Assembly: GCA_022822125.1 (NCBI GenBank)
Contig: JAJECF010000191.1
Coordinates: forward strand, 1-64,000
Reading direction: 5' to 3'
Source: Alphaproteobacteria bacterium
GTDB taxonomy: Bacteria; Pseudomonadota; Alphaproteobacteria; Bin95
Length of the DNA stretch: 64,000 bases
The notes beneath the pieces are model-generated. The model worked only from the letters and a program-made list of their open reading frames with translations, was not told the DNA's origin and ran no database searches. Below, one piece after another: positions 1 through 8,225 of the stretch (positions are counted from its first letter, which is position 1; every line of letters starts with the position of its first letter). The translations under genes were made by a program, and so were the position numbers.

Positions 1-1305
1 GGCCCGGGCTATCAGGCGCCGCCACTGGCGATACTGTCCGTGATAGAGCGTTTCATGATCCCAGCGCGGACTGGTCGAAACCGGACGGATACCGAGGTCG
101 GCTGCCGCGTCGTCGCCGCCCTCCAGCATGGTGGCAATGCCCCGTGAGAGGTCGTTCCAACGGTCGAGGCGGCCCTCGCAGCCGGCCTGCGTGTCCTCCA
201 GCGCCGCTGAATCGTCCGGCGTTGCCAGCCCGCTCATCAGGAAGAAGTCGCGGAACTTGGAGAGCCTTGCCGCGCGAGCGGCGCGGCTCTCGCCCTTCGG
301 CGCGATGCAGTGGACCGTGACTTCCGTGCGGCTCGCCGAAATCGGGCGGATGACGCGAATCTGCGTCGAGGACTGGTCCATGAGGAAGACGTTGGGGAAC
401 AGCAGGAGGTTGCGCCCGCGCGCGCACATCCAAGTCCATTTTCGCTCGCCGACGAGCGGCAACAGGCGGTCGCGTGCTTCCCAGAGCGGCGCCGACTCCG
501 GCATCCCCCGCTCGGTCCAGATCAGGTTGTGACCGTTGCCCAGGTCGTAGCAGCCATTGCGGGTTGCGCCCATAAAGCGCGTGTTGTCGGTGCGTCCGGT
601 CCCGGTCGCGCCCGATTTCAGATCGCGGCGCTGGACCGTGGTGACGAAGTTCCGATGGACGGTGGAGACATGGTAGCCGTCCACGCCGTTTTCGGTCTGG
701 AGCTTCCAATTGCCGTCCACGACGTAGCTCGCCTGGCCCGGAACGACCTCCATGCCGTCGGGCGACTGGTCGGCCAGCAGGTCGATGACCGGGAGCGCCT
801 CGCCCAGATGTTCGGCGAGCGGCGGCGCGTCCGGGTTCAGCGAGCCGAAGATGAAGCCCTTGTAGCTCTCCACCAGCGGGACCGTCTTGAGGGCGAAATC
901 GGCGCGCGATGCACCAGGCGGCAGCGCCGAGCTGCGCTCGTCCTTGATCTTCGTGCAGGCGCCGAAGGTGTCGTAGCACCAGCCGTGGTAGCGGCACACG
1001 AACGTCGTCGCCTTGCCCTGGCGGGTAGGCGTCAGGCGCGCGCCGCGATGGGCGCAGGCGTTCAGCATGGCGCCGACGGAGCCGTCGGCCCGCCGGTTGA
1101 CGATCACCGGCTGCCGGCCCATCCAGACGGCAAGGTAGTCGCCGGGCGCGGCAATCTGGCTCTCATGCGCAAGATAGATCCAGTTGCCCTCGAAGATCGT
1201 CTCGATCTCAGCGGCGAAGACCTCGGGGTCCATATAGACGGCCCGGTCCACCCTGAAGACGCCCTCGCCGGCGCGGTCGTCCACGAGCGATGCAAAGGCG
1301 CTCAT
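1..1305 (-). CDS. Rieske aromatic-ring-hydroxylating dioxygenase, alpha subunit (3' end cut by window edge)
   Basis: Large subunit of a two-component Rieske non-heme iron oxygenase, expected to dihydroxylate an aromatic acid with electrons from a separate reductase. The frame is open from an ATG at 1305 to base 1, so the last residues lie outside the window. The 2Fe-2S Rieske motif is complete: C84-x-H86 in CAHRG and C104-x2-H107 in CRYHGW. The mononuclear iron motif D-x2-H-x4-H is visible further on, in a stretch reading GVDGYHVSTVH, which resembles benzoate and anthranilate dioxygenase alpha subunits. About 435 residues are present, close to the usual full length. It is divergent from the LLM oxidoreductase at 1373 with a 67-bp gap. 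No beta subunit or reductase is visible here, so the substrate is not known. Confidence 0.9.
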   Translation of the reverse strand, partial: MSAFASLVDDRAGEGVFRVDRAVYMDPEVFAAEIETIFEGNWIYLAHESQIAAPGDYLAVWMGRQPVIVNRRADGSVGAMLNACAHRGARLTPTRQGKATTFVCRYHGWCYDTFGACTKIKDERSSALPPGASRADFALKTVPLVESYKGFIFGSLNPDAPPLAEHLGEALPVIDLLADQSPDGMEVVPGQASYVVDGNWKLQTENGVDGYHVSTVHRNFVTTVQRRDLKSGATGTGRTDNTRFMGATRNGCYDLGNGHNLIWTERGMPESAPLWEARDRLLPLVGERKWTWMCARGRNLLLFPNVFLMDQSSTQIRVIRPISASRTEVTVHCIAPKGESRAARAARLSKFRDFFLMSGLATPDDSAALEDTQAGCEGRLDRWNDLSRGIATMLEGGDDAAADLGIRPVSTSPRWDHETLYHGQYRQWRRLIARA

Positions 1306-1372
1306 CGCATTGCGTCTCCCCTGCGGATGACGCTCTATACCGCAAAACGCCAGCGACGGGGGAGGGAGGCGC

Positions 1373-2353
1373 ATGGCGCTCCGGCTCGAAGAAGGATTGA
1401 AACTCGGTATCCAGACCATCCACCGTCAGGGGGATTTCGAAACCGGCCCGTGGCTCCCGCGCATCGACGATCTCGTGTCCTTCGTCGAGGATGTGGACGC
1501 GAAGGGGTTCGACGAGATCTGGCTGGGCGACCATGTTTCCTTTGCCATACCGTTTCTCGATCCCCTGCTGATGATCGCGCAGGCGGCGGTAGCGAGCCGG
1601 CGGCTGGTCTTCGGCACCGGCGTCTATCTGCTGCCGCTGCGCCATCCGGGCCCGGTGGCGAAAATGACGGCCACGCTCGACCACCTGACCGAAGGGCGTT
1701 TCATCTTCGGCGTCGGCGTCGGCGGCGAGTTCCCGAAGGAATACGAGGTCTGCGGCGTGCCTCGGGAGGAGCGGGGCCGCCGGTTGACCGAGAGTATCGA
1801 GGCGGTCCGCGCGCTTTGGTCGGGGAAGCCGGCAAGCTATTGCGGGTGCCATTTCTCCTTCGAGGATGTGCCGATGCTGCCGCCGCCCAGGCAATCGGGC
1901 GGTCCGCCCATCTGGTGCGGCGGCCGGCGCCCGCCGGCACTGCGGCGCGCGGGCAGGCTCGCGAACGGTTATGTCTCCTATGTCGTGACGCCGGAAATGT
2001 TCGCGCAGGCCCTGGACGAGATAGCGCAGGCAGCCGAAGCGGCCGGGCGCGGCGATGCGCCGTTCGGCACGGGCCATCTGCTGTTCGCGCGCATCGACGA
2101 CAGCTACGAGCGCGCGCTCGACATCGCGACCGAGTCTCTGTCCCGCCGTTACGCCATGGACTTCCGCAAGGCGGCGGCGCGCTACGCGGCGCTCGGCACG
2201 GGCGAGCAGGTGGCCGAGCGCATAGTCGAGTTCCACCGGGCGGGCGCAAGACACATCGTCGTCGATCTCGTCGGCCCCTATGACCGGCGCCCGGAGCAGA
2301 TCGAGCGCTTCGCCAGCGACGTCATGCCGCTCCTGGCCGACCTGAGGAAATGA
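1373..2353 (+). CDS. LLM-class flavin-dependent oxidoreductase (luciferase-like)
   Basis: A 326-residue TIM-barrel enzyme of the bacterial luciferase-like superfamily, which uses FMN or F420 to oxidise or reduce small organic substrates. Family features visible are the N-terminal strand reading KLGIQT, the GFDEIWLGDHV segment, the conserved RTG-like segment RLVFGTGV and the GRFIFGVGVGG turn. A strong Shine-Dalgarno (GGAGGGAGG at 1361-1369) precedes the ATG. It is divergent from the Rieske oxygenase and ends 4 bp before the convergent selenoprotein gene. The pairing with a Rieske dioxygenase suggests xenobiotic or aromatic catabolism, but the substrate cannot be read from sequence. Confidence 0.88.
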   Translation: MALRLEEGLKLGIQTIHRQGDFETGPWLPRIDDLVSFVEDVDAKGFDEIWLGDHVSFAIPFLDPLLMIAQAAVASRRLVFGTGVYLLPLRHPGPVAKMTATLDHLTEGRFIFGVGVGGEFPKEYEVCGVPREERGRRLTESIEAVRALWSGKPASYCGCHFSFEDVPMLPPPRQSGGPPIWCGGRRPPALRRAGRLANGYVSYVVTPEMFAQALDEIAQAAEAAGRGDAPFGTGHLLFARIDDSYERALDIATESLSRRYAMDFRKAAARYAALGTGEQVAERIVEFHRAGARHIVVDLVGPYDRRPEQIERFASDVMPLLADLRK

Positions 2354-2357
2354 CCGG

Positions 2358-4004
2358 TCAGTCCCGGATCGCCTCGGTGACGGAGAGCGTGCTGCCGAAG
2401 GAGGGGATGACGCATGAGTGGCGTCCCGCCCCGCCGGCGACCATGACCATGAGCTGTTCCCGCTCGCTGACGATGCGCACGCCGTCCCTGCCGTCGGGTC
2501 CCACGAACCGCTCCGGCACCTGCTGGCCGTAAAGCGCCATCTGCGCCTTGCCGATATGCCAGCGCGGGATGATCGCGCGCTCGATGATGAACCGCTCGAC
2601 ATCCTCCTTCGACCAGCCCTCGCGTGCGATCACCTCGGCGTGTTCCGGGCCGATCACCACGAGATATTCGCCGTGGAAATAGGAGTTGTTGCAGCCCGGC
2701 GTTGCCATGGTGCCGCAGATCGTCAGCAGAACGTCTTCGGCCGTTTCGCTGTAGTGGTCGTTGACATTGTGCGGCCCTTCGACGCCGCAAAGCGTGACCG
2801 CATTCTGCTCCGCGCCGAAGCCGCGTTCCGTATGGAAGGCGGCCCAGGGATTGGCCTCGCCGTTCTCCGCGAAGCAGTAGCTGTATTTGGCGGGCGTGCC
2901 CATCGTTGCGCGGTCGAGCACGCCGGGCTGCGCGCCGCCGATATTGGTCAGCACCAGACGGACCGCGCGCCCGATCGCGGCGTTGGCATGGACGCCCTGG
3001 CCCATGTAGTTGGTGCCGGACGCGATGTCGAGTTCTTCCGCCAACGGCCCATGCACGACGGTCAGCAGACCGCAGGGATGGGTCGTGGACTGGAGCGCTT
3101 TCAGGTTCAGCCGTTCGGCGGTCATGGCCCGCGTCGCGGCCAGGATGACCGGCATCATGGCGGGCGTCGCACCGGCCATCACGGCGTTGGCGGCGACCTT
3201 GCCGACCGTCGCAAGGCCGAGGCGCGGCTCGATAAGCCCGATTTCCTCGTCGGGGTCGCGCCCGTCCAGCATGGCGTCGCAGCGGTCGGGCGTCGGCGGG
3301 ACGAAGGGCAGGCCGTCGGTCCAGCCGCGCTGGTAGAAGACGCGGTTCAGCGCCTCCGGCGAGTCGGGACCGGAAATCCGCTCCGGCGCGCCGGGCGCGT
3401 TGAAGTCGCCCTCGAACAGCGAGCGGTAGCGCATCCGGCCCCGCTTCGGCAGCGGGCGGTTGCGGCATTCCTCCGCGAGCGCCGTCGCATCCGCCTCCAG
3501 CATGTGGACGATCTGGTCTATCGCCTCGTCGGCGATCTCCGAAACGCCGGGGGGCGGCAGTTTCGCCACCGGATGCGGCACAACCGCAATCGGCAGGCCC
3601 GCCATGCCGAGGCATTCGGCCTCCGCCTTGCCGAGAGCGAAGAACTCGTCAGTGCAGGTGACCGCCACCGGAATGCCGCGCTCTTCGAGCTTGATCGCGT
3701 CATGGATACACCACGACGTGCAGGAGCCTCAGTCCCCGAAAGCGGCGGCCACGGCGTGGACCCGGTCGAGCCAGTGCTGCGAGAAATTGGCGGGCTCGCT
3801 CGCGATCTTCTGGAAGAGCTCGAACTCCAGATGCGGGTAGCGCGCCTTCAGCCGGTGCGACAGCTCTTCCAGGTAAAGGTCTGCATTCGCCTTGAGATTG
3901 GAGAACAGGCCAACTGTCTTCACGTCTTTCAGGGACTGCCGCGGCGCCAGCGCGCCGCTATTGCGCTGGTAGATGCCGCAGGGATTGATAAGCTCTTGTG
4001 CCAT
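2358..4004 (-). CDS. UGSC-family selenoprotein, Sec encoded by in-frame TGA at 3731-3729
   Basis: Reads as a 548-residue protein if the TGA at 3729-3731 is decoded as selenocysteine (U92). The ATG at 4004 starts MAQELINPCGIYQR. The frame runs to the TGA, which is followed at once by GSC, giving the U92-G-S-C95 motif that names the UGSC (seleno)protein family, and continues without another stop to 2358. Downstream coding is unmistakably the same protein: TSWCIHDAIKLEERG and AVTCTDEF follow the motif. Residues 1 to about 170 form the UGSC domain. The remaining 360 or so residues are a conserved domain of unknown function, with Cys in THPCGLL, TLCGVEG, TICGTM and PGCNN. A SECIS-like hairpin lies 11 bases after the TGA (3699-3717). 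A Sec/Cys pair in U-x-x-C spacing suggests thiol redox chemistry; the substrate is unknown. The gene is divergent from an SDR at 4045 with a 40-bp gap. Without Sec decoding it would be called as a short N-terminal piece and a separate 436-residue ORF. Confidence 0.88.
3699..3717 (-). promoter_or_regulatory. Bacterial SECIS-like hairpin for Sec insertion at 3731-3729
   Basis: On the minus strand, 11 bases after the TGA, GTCGTGG (3717-3711) can pair fully with CCATGAC (3705-3699), with one G-U wobble, around a five-base loop TGTAT. A further C-G pair (3718/3698) closes the base. The loop begins about 18 bases after the TGA and has G at its second position. This matches the spacing and loop-G rule known for bacterial SECIS elements bound by SelB. 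The hairpin lies inside the coding region, as bacterial SECIS elements do. Confidence 0.75.
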
Positions 4005-4044
4005 GGGCGCGACCCTAGCGCCCGGATCGGGAGGAAAGCAAGAG

Positions 4045-4803
4045 ATGGGACGCCTTGAGGGCAAGGCCGCAATCATTACCGGCGCGGGGTCCGGGATTGC
4101 CAGAGTGGCCACCGGAATCTTCATTCGCGAGGGCGCGAAGGTGATGGTTGCGGAAATCGACGAAGCGGCGGGCGCCGCGACGGCGGAAGAGACCGGCGCC
4201 GCCTTCCACCGTACCGATGTGACCGACGACTCCTCTGCCGCGGCCTGCGCGGCGGCGGCGATGGCCGAGTTCGGGCGCATCGACATCCTGTTCAACTGCG
4301 CCGGCGGGTCGGTGGTCGAGGACACGAAGATTCACGAAGTCGACCTTGATGTCTGGAACCGCACCATTCCGCTCGACCTTCAGGGGCCGATGTTGATGTG
4401 CCGGCATGCGATTCCGAACATGATCGCGGGCGGCGGCGGGGCCGTCATCAACATCTCCTCGGTGGTGGCGCTGCGCGGCAACCATCCGGCGCATATCTAT
4501 TCCGCCGCGAAGGGCGGCCTGATCTCGTTCACCCGCTCGCTGGCGGGCTCCTATTCGGATGAAGGCGTGCGGGCCAATGTGATCTGCCCGGGCCTGATCC
4601 TGACCGAGCGCATCCGCGCCCGCTATCCCGGGCCGGGCGGGGAGCGGCCGAAGGAAGGGCCGTTCGCGACTTTCGAAGCCTATCCCTTCAGCATCGGGCC
4701 GCCGGAGGACATCGCCAATATCGGGCTCTTCCTGGCGTCCGACGAGTCGCGCATGGTCAATGGCGCGGTCATCCCGGCGGAAGGCGGCGTCTCCCACTAC
4801 TGA
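4045..4803 (+). CDS. SDR-family NAD(P)-dependent oxidoreductase
   Basis: A 252-residue classical short-chain dehydrogenase. It has the cofactor loop TGAGSGIA near residue 13, NCAGG in place of NNAG, the catalytic Ser in NISSVV and the YSAAK active-site Tyr/Lys. The C-terminus has the usual LASDESRMVNGAVIPAEGG segment. The start is ATG 4045, behind a GGGAGGAAA Shine-Dalgarno at 4029-4037; an upstream in-frame ATG at 3973 would overlap the divergent selenoprotein and is less likely. It sits head-to-head with the UGSC selenoprotein and may share its promoter. Its last 7 bases overlap the convergent transporter gene. Substrate unknown. Confidence 0.9.
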   Translation: MGRLEGKAAIITGAGSGIARVATGIFIREGAKVMVAEIDEAAGAATAEETGAAFHRTDVTDDSSAAACAAAAMAEFGRIDILFNCAGGSVVEDTKIHEVDLDVWNRTIPLDLQGPMLMCRHAIPNMIAGGGGAVINISSVVALRGNHPAHIYSAAKGGLISFTRSLAGSYSDEGVRANVICPGLILTERIRARYPGPGGERPKEGPFATFEAYPFSIGPPEDIANIGLFLASDESRMVNGAVIPAEGGVSHY

Positions 4804-5315
4804 GCGGCCCTTCCGGCCGTCGCCGGCATCAGCAGCCGGAACGGAACCAGCAGGGCGAGCGCGAAGGCGACCTTCCAGAGGAAGTCCCCGATCCCGAGCG
4901 TGACCCAGGGAATCCCGGTGCCGTAGAAGGCGATCGAGAAGAACAGCGCCGTATCGACCGCCGAGCCGAGCATCGAGGAGACCAGCGGCGCCTGCCACCA
5001 TGCCCGCTGCCGCATCCGGTCGAACACCGTCACATCCAGAAGCTGGGCGGTCAGGAACGCCAGGCCCGAGGCGATGGCGATTCGCGGCGTCGCAAGCGCG
5101 ATGGACAGGACGACCGCCGCAGCGAAACCGACATAGACGACCCGCCGCGCCGTCGCTGCGCCGTGCATCCGGTTGGTGAGGTCCGTGACCAGGAAGCAGA
5201 CAGGATAGGTGAACGCGCCCCAGGTCAGCCAGTTATTGATCGGATACTGGACGAGAACATTGGAGAGCGCGACCAGCCCGGCCATCGCGACCAGCGGCAG
5301 GAGAGGAAGGTGCAT
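4797..5315 (-). CDS. yhhQ: Queuosine precursor transporter (VUT/YhhQ family)
   Basis: A 172-residue inner-membrane protein of the vitamin-uptake-like (VUT) family, which imports preQ0/preQ1 for queuosine tRNA modification. The family signature is clear: SNVLVQYPINNWLTWGAFTYP followed within a few residues by FLVTDLTNR. Five to six hydrophobic segments span most of the length. The polar helix near FDRMRQRAWWQAP and the closing GDFLWK segment also fit. No preQ1 riboswitch is recognisable in the 90 bases upstream. Its stop overlaps the convergent SDR by 7 bases. Confidence 0.88.
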   Translation of the reverse strand: MHLPLLPLVAMAGLVALSNVLVQYPINNWLTWGAFTYPVCFLVTDLTNRMHGAATARRVVYVGFAAAVVLSIALATPRIAIASGLAFLTAQLLDVTVFDRMRQRAWWQAPLVSSMLGSAVDTALFFSIAFYGTGIPWVTLGIGDFLWKVAFALALLVPFRLLMPATAGRAAQ

Positions 5316-5408
5316 GGCGACGATCCGAGAAATGAACGAGACGGGAACCTATCGGCTCCTGCCTCGCCCGGCAAGTCATGTTACGCTGGGACTTGTACAA
5401 AATACAAA

Positions 5409-6452
5409 TCAAAGCATGTCGAAATTGTCATAACTCATATTGAGTGTCTGGGCGTTCCCGTCCATCACAGTATGTAAAGTAATTTTCCAACTTATATTGT
5501 TCGACTCAAAATCAAGCCGTTCCGAGAACTTAGACGCAGATCCTGGCTCAGAAAAAGATTTGCATCCTCTGCTGAAACGCTTTCCTGTTCCAAACACAAG
5601 CTCGTATGATCCCATCGGTATTCCGATTATACTTGCGATCAACCCTTTTGCAACAAAGAATGCAATCCTAATATCACGTCTGTCATCAATGAGCTTGACA
5701 TAAGCGTCCTGCCCTGTTCCATTATTGACGATAAGATCTCTTGTCGAAGATGAACTTACTCTACCTTCTACAATCTCGTTGTGTTTTGCTCGTTGTCCAG
5801 CGATACTTTCACAATGTTCAAACCGTGCCAGTGTGCCCGATCCTCTTTCAATAAATCCGCCGAATACCCACCCGTAAAGAAGCATATTGTCCAGTGACGG
5901 ATCACTCCACTCCACCTCATACCAAGGTCCCTTGGTTTTTCCAGTTGCTATCAAATCCCCCCATCGAGGCATTCGTTTAGCTTCCCTCGCATCGTCGTTT
6001 GGAGCGTTTCGAATTATAGCCGTCTGTTCTTTCACGTACATCCGCCGTGCATCCCGATCAGCTCTTGCCGCCAAAAGACGAAGTGCGCCTGCTTGACGAA
6101 GGAGTTCACGCTTTACCGACGTAAGCTCAGATTCTACGACTGCTCCATCTGTTTCTCGATAACTCTTGTTTCCACAATTATTGTTGTATGCGCGGACAAT
6201 GTTATTGTAGCGATTGACTTCCCACTGCTTGCGCTGATTCAATTTGCTACTTTCCCCATCTATTCGGATGGGCTCGAATCGGCACCAGCGAAGTTCAGCT
6301 TGTGTCAAAATTTGATCTGCGTTTGGAATTGCTTCCTCTGCGGCTATCGCCGGACGGCTCCCGTAGATTGTAGCTATTACTATTCCTATCAAAATTGAGC
6401 CGAGAGTATGAGCTGACAAAAATTGCCGACAACTTGCTCGATCTCCAAGCAC
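5409..6452 (-). CDS. Exported protein with SH3-like domain, unknown function, AT-rich
   Basis: No named family recognised. The 347-residue product has an N-terminal hydrophobic stretch (SILIGIVIATIY) ending near AIAAEE, consistent with a signal peptide. A region with LTQAELRWCRFEPIRI and conserved Cys and Asn residues follows (VNRYNNIVRAYNNNC). A central SH3-like segment reads MYVKEQTAIIRNAPN and later WYEVEW and GWVFGGF. The C-terminal beta-rich part (GTGQDAYVKLIDD, then WKITLHTV) resembles domains seen at the end of other bacterial SH3 proteins. The GTG start at 6452 is chosen because GGGAGAA lies upstream; a TTG at 6470 is the alternative. Base composition is clearly more AT-rich than its neighbours, suggesting horizontal acquisition. 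Confidence 0.65.
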   Translation of the reverse strand: MLGDRASCRQFLSAHTLGSILIGIVIATIYGSRPAIAAEEAIPNADQILTQAELRWCRFEPIRIDGESSKLNQRKQWEVNRYNNIVRAYNNNCGNKSYRETDGAVVESELTSVKRELLRQAGALRLLAARADRDARRMYVKEQTAIIRNAPNDDAREAKRMPRWGDLIATGKTKGPWYEVEWSDPSLDNMLLYGWVFGGFIERGSGTLARFEHCESIAGQRAKHNEIVEGRVSSSSTRDLIVNNGTGQDAYVKLIDDRRDIRIAFFVAKGLIASIIGIPMGSYELVFGTGKRFSRGCKSFSEPGSASKFSERLDFESNNISWKITLHTVMDGNAQTLNMSYDNFDML

Positions 6453-6538
6453 TTTAACATATTCTCCCAAAATCGTGCGGCAGAGTAGCTACAATATCCG
6501 CGGTACCGGTTTGCAACTCATGAAGACTGCCACTCCAC

Positions 6539-6620
6539 CGTCGCCCCGGACCCCGATCTGGGGTTTCCTTGCAATGAATTACAGACTGCCCGAGGCCCCG
6601 GCTCGGGGGCCGGGGCGACG
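6539..6620. repeat. Inverted pair of GC-rich palindromic units (REP/MITE-like)
   Basis: The left arm (6539-6568, starting CGTCGCCCCGGACCCCGA) and the reverse complement of the right arm (6592-6620, starting CGTCGCCCCGGCCCCCGA) match at about 24 of 29 positions and flank a 23-bp spacer. Each arm contains its own small hairpin (CCCC-GATCT-GGGG on the left). The element lies between the AT-rich gene and the rraA-like gene. It looks like a bacterial interspersed palindromic element. Copy number elsewhere in the genome cannot be judged from this window. Confidence 0.6.
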
Positions 6621-6648
6621 AACATGGTTCTACACAGACGGGTCTGCT

Positions 6649-7356
6649 TCAATGCACGTCTTCGGGGCCGAGCATGGCGCGTTTCAGCTTCTCGAAGGAG
6701 AAGTCCGGACCGCGGCAGACGTCCAGCACGACCTTCTCCTTGGCCGCGACCTCGGCAGCGGCCTTCGGCACCTCGCGCGCCTGGTCGATGGGAATGACCG
6801 CCGCGCCGTGCCGATCAGCATGCACGAGATCGCCGCTGTTGACGACCATGCCGGCGACGCTGACCTGCCCGCCGAAATCCACCGCATGCACATGCGCGTG
6901 GGCCGGCTTTATGGAGCCTGCGATGGCCTGGAAGCCGTCCGCCCAGTCCGGAATGTCGCGGATGCAGCCGTCGGTGACGACGCCCAGGCATCCGAGCGCC
7001 TTGTGAATGTTGGAATTCACTTCGCCCCAGAAGGCGCCGAAGCCGGCGCGCGGGCCGTCCAGGTCCTGCAGCACCACGATCTGCGGCGCGGGGCCGCCAT
7101 GGGCGACATAGTCGTAATAGGCCACGCGCAGCCTCGCAGCCTCGTCGCCTGTAACGGCGCTCGGGAATTGCGAACGGATCGTGCCGGTACGCGCATAGCC
7201 GACGATGGGCGGCAGGTCCGGGAACGGGCAGACCAGCGGCTCCACGGTGAAGCCGGTGTTCAGCCGGCTGCCGGCCACGACCTCAAGCGCGTTGCAGATA
7301 GTGGGCGTGTCGAGTGCGCGTAGCGCGGCAAGGTCCTGTTCGGTCAATGTGGACAA
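6649..7356 (-). CDS. RraA-like family protein (4-hydroxy-4-methyl-2-oxoglutarate aldolase fold)
   Basis: A 235-residue member of the RraA/HMG-aldolase family. Family motifs visible are DTPTICNALE near the start, GEVNSNIHKALGCLGVVTDGCIRD (the G-x20-R-D metal/pyruvate-binding segment) and the closing HADRHGAAVIP. In this family the protein is either a pyruvate-releasing aldolase or an RNase E regulator; the intact RD motif favours aldolase chemistry. The TTG at 7356 is preferred as start because CAGGAG lies 9 bases upstream; the TTG at 7383 lacks a ribosome site. It sits downstream of the two enoyl-CoA hydratase genes on the same strand, 80 bp away, so it could be part of the same catabolic unit. 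Confidence 0.82.
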   Translation of the reverse strand: MSTLTEQDLAALRALDTPTICNALEVVAGSRLNTGFTVEPLVCPFPDLPPIVGYARTGTIRSQFPSAVTGDEAARLRVAYYDYVAHGGPAPQIVVLQDLDGPRAGFGAFWGEVNSNIHKALGCLGVVTDGCIRDIPDWADGFQAIAGSIKPAHAHVHAVDFGGQVSVAGMVVNSGDLVHADRHGAAVIPIDQAREVPKAAAEVAAKEKVVLDVCRGPDFSFEKLKRAMLGPEDVH

Positions 7357-7436
7357 GGCATGTGTCTCCTGACAGGGGAACAACGGATGGGCCCACTATG
7401 CCGTGAGCAGGCGGGCGCCGGAAGTGGCCCCGGCAT

Positions 7437-8225
7437 TCATCGGCCCTTGAACTCGGGGGTGCGTTTCTCGCGGAAGGCCGCGACGGCCTCGGCATGATCC
7501 TCCGAGGCGCGCACAACGGTCATATGCGAGGAGACGAGGTCGAAACTGGTCAGCATGTCGGTGGCGAGCGAGCGATAAACCGTCCGCTTGATGTAGCGCA
7601 CGGAGAGCGGCGCGGCGGCGGCGATGCGGCCCGCCAGCGCCATCGTGTCCTCGAGGAAGCTCTCGTCCGGATAGACATGGTTGACCAGCCCGATGCGCTC
7701 GGCCGTCTCCGCATCGATGAACTCCGCCGTCCAGAGCAGCTCCAGCGCCCGGGCCGTGCCGACCACGCGCGGCAGGAAATAAGCGCCGCCCGCCCCCGGA
7801 ATGAGGCCCAGCCGGGAATAGGTCTCGGCGAAGCGGGCAGACGCGGCGCAGACACGTATGTCGCAGGCGAGCGCCACATCCACCCCGCCGCCCGTGGCGA
7901 CGCCGTTGACGGCGGCGATTGTCGGCGTGTCCATGCCGGCAAGGCGTTTCGGCACCGCCTGGATCGTTTCCCAGATGCGGTCCTTGGTGGTCCTCGGGCT
8001 GTTGTCCCGGTCCCCGCCCATGGTCGAGACGTCGCCGCCGGTGGTGAACCCGCGCCCGGTGCCGGTGATGACGACGCAGCGGATGTCCTTGCGCATTTCC
8101 GCCTCGTCCAGCGCTTTCAGCCAGTCTTCCAGCATGGACCCGGTGAAGGCATTGAGCTTCTCCGGCCGGTTGAGGCGGATGAGGCCCACCTTGTCACGGA
8201 CCTCGAAGACGACCTCGGCGCTCAT
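7437..8225 (-). CDS. Enoyl-CoA hydratase/isomerase family protein (second of pair)
   Basis: A 262-residue crotonase-fold enzyme that adds water across, or isomerises, enoyl-CoA thioesters. Motifs visible: IRLNRPEKLNAF near residue 15, the oxyanion-hole region GRGFTTGGDVS, AVNGVATGGGVDVALACDIR and the FAETYSRLGLIPGAGG segment carrying the usual Gly. The ATG at 8225 overlaps the stop of the upstream hydratase (ATGA, 8222-8225), so the two are translationally coupled. The pair could act on successive steps of one CoA-bound pathway, or be paralogs with different substrates. Confidence 0.9.
   Translation of the reverse strand: MSAEVVFEVRDKVGLIRLNRPEKLNAFTGSMLEDWLKALDEAEMRKDIRCVVITGTGRGFTTGGDVSTMGGDRDNSPRTTKDRIWETIQAVPKRLAGMDTPTIAAVNGVATGGGVDVALACDIRVCAASARFAETYSRLGLIPGAGGAYFLPRVVGTARALELLWTAEFIDAETAERIGLVNHVYPDESFLEDTMALAGRIAAAAPLSVRYIKRTVYRSLATDMLTSFDLVSSHMTVVRASEDHAEAVAAFREKRTPEFKGR

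Noticed and set aside
310..2283. A plus-strand open frame of 657 codons over the Rieske and LLM genes
   Set aside because: It is out of frame with the LLM oxidoreductase and antisense to the Rieske gene. Both real genes have intact catalytic motifs.
5316..5408. A preQ1 riboswitch ahead of the queuosine precursor transporter
   Set aside because: No short pseudoknot-type preQ1 pattern with the expected A-rich tail is recognisable in this stretch.
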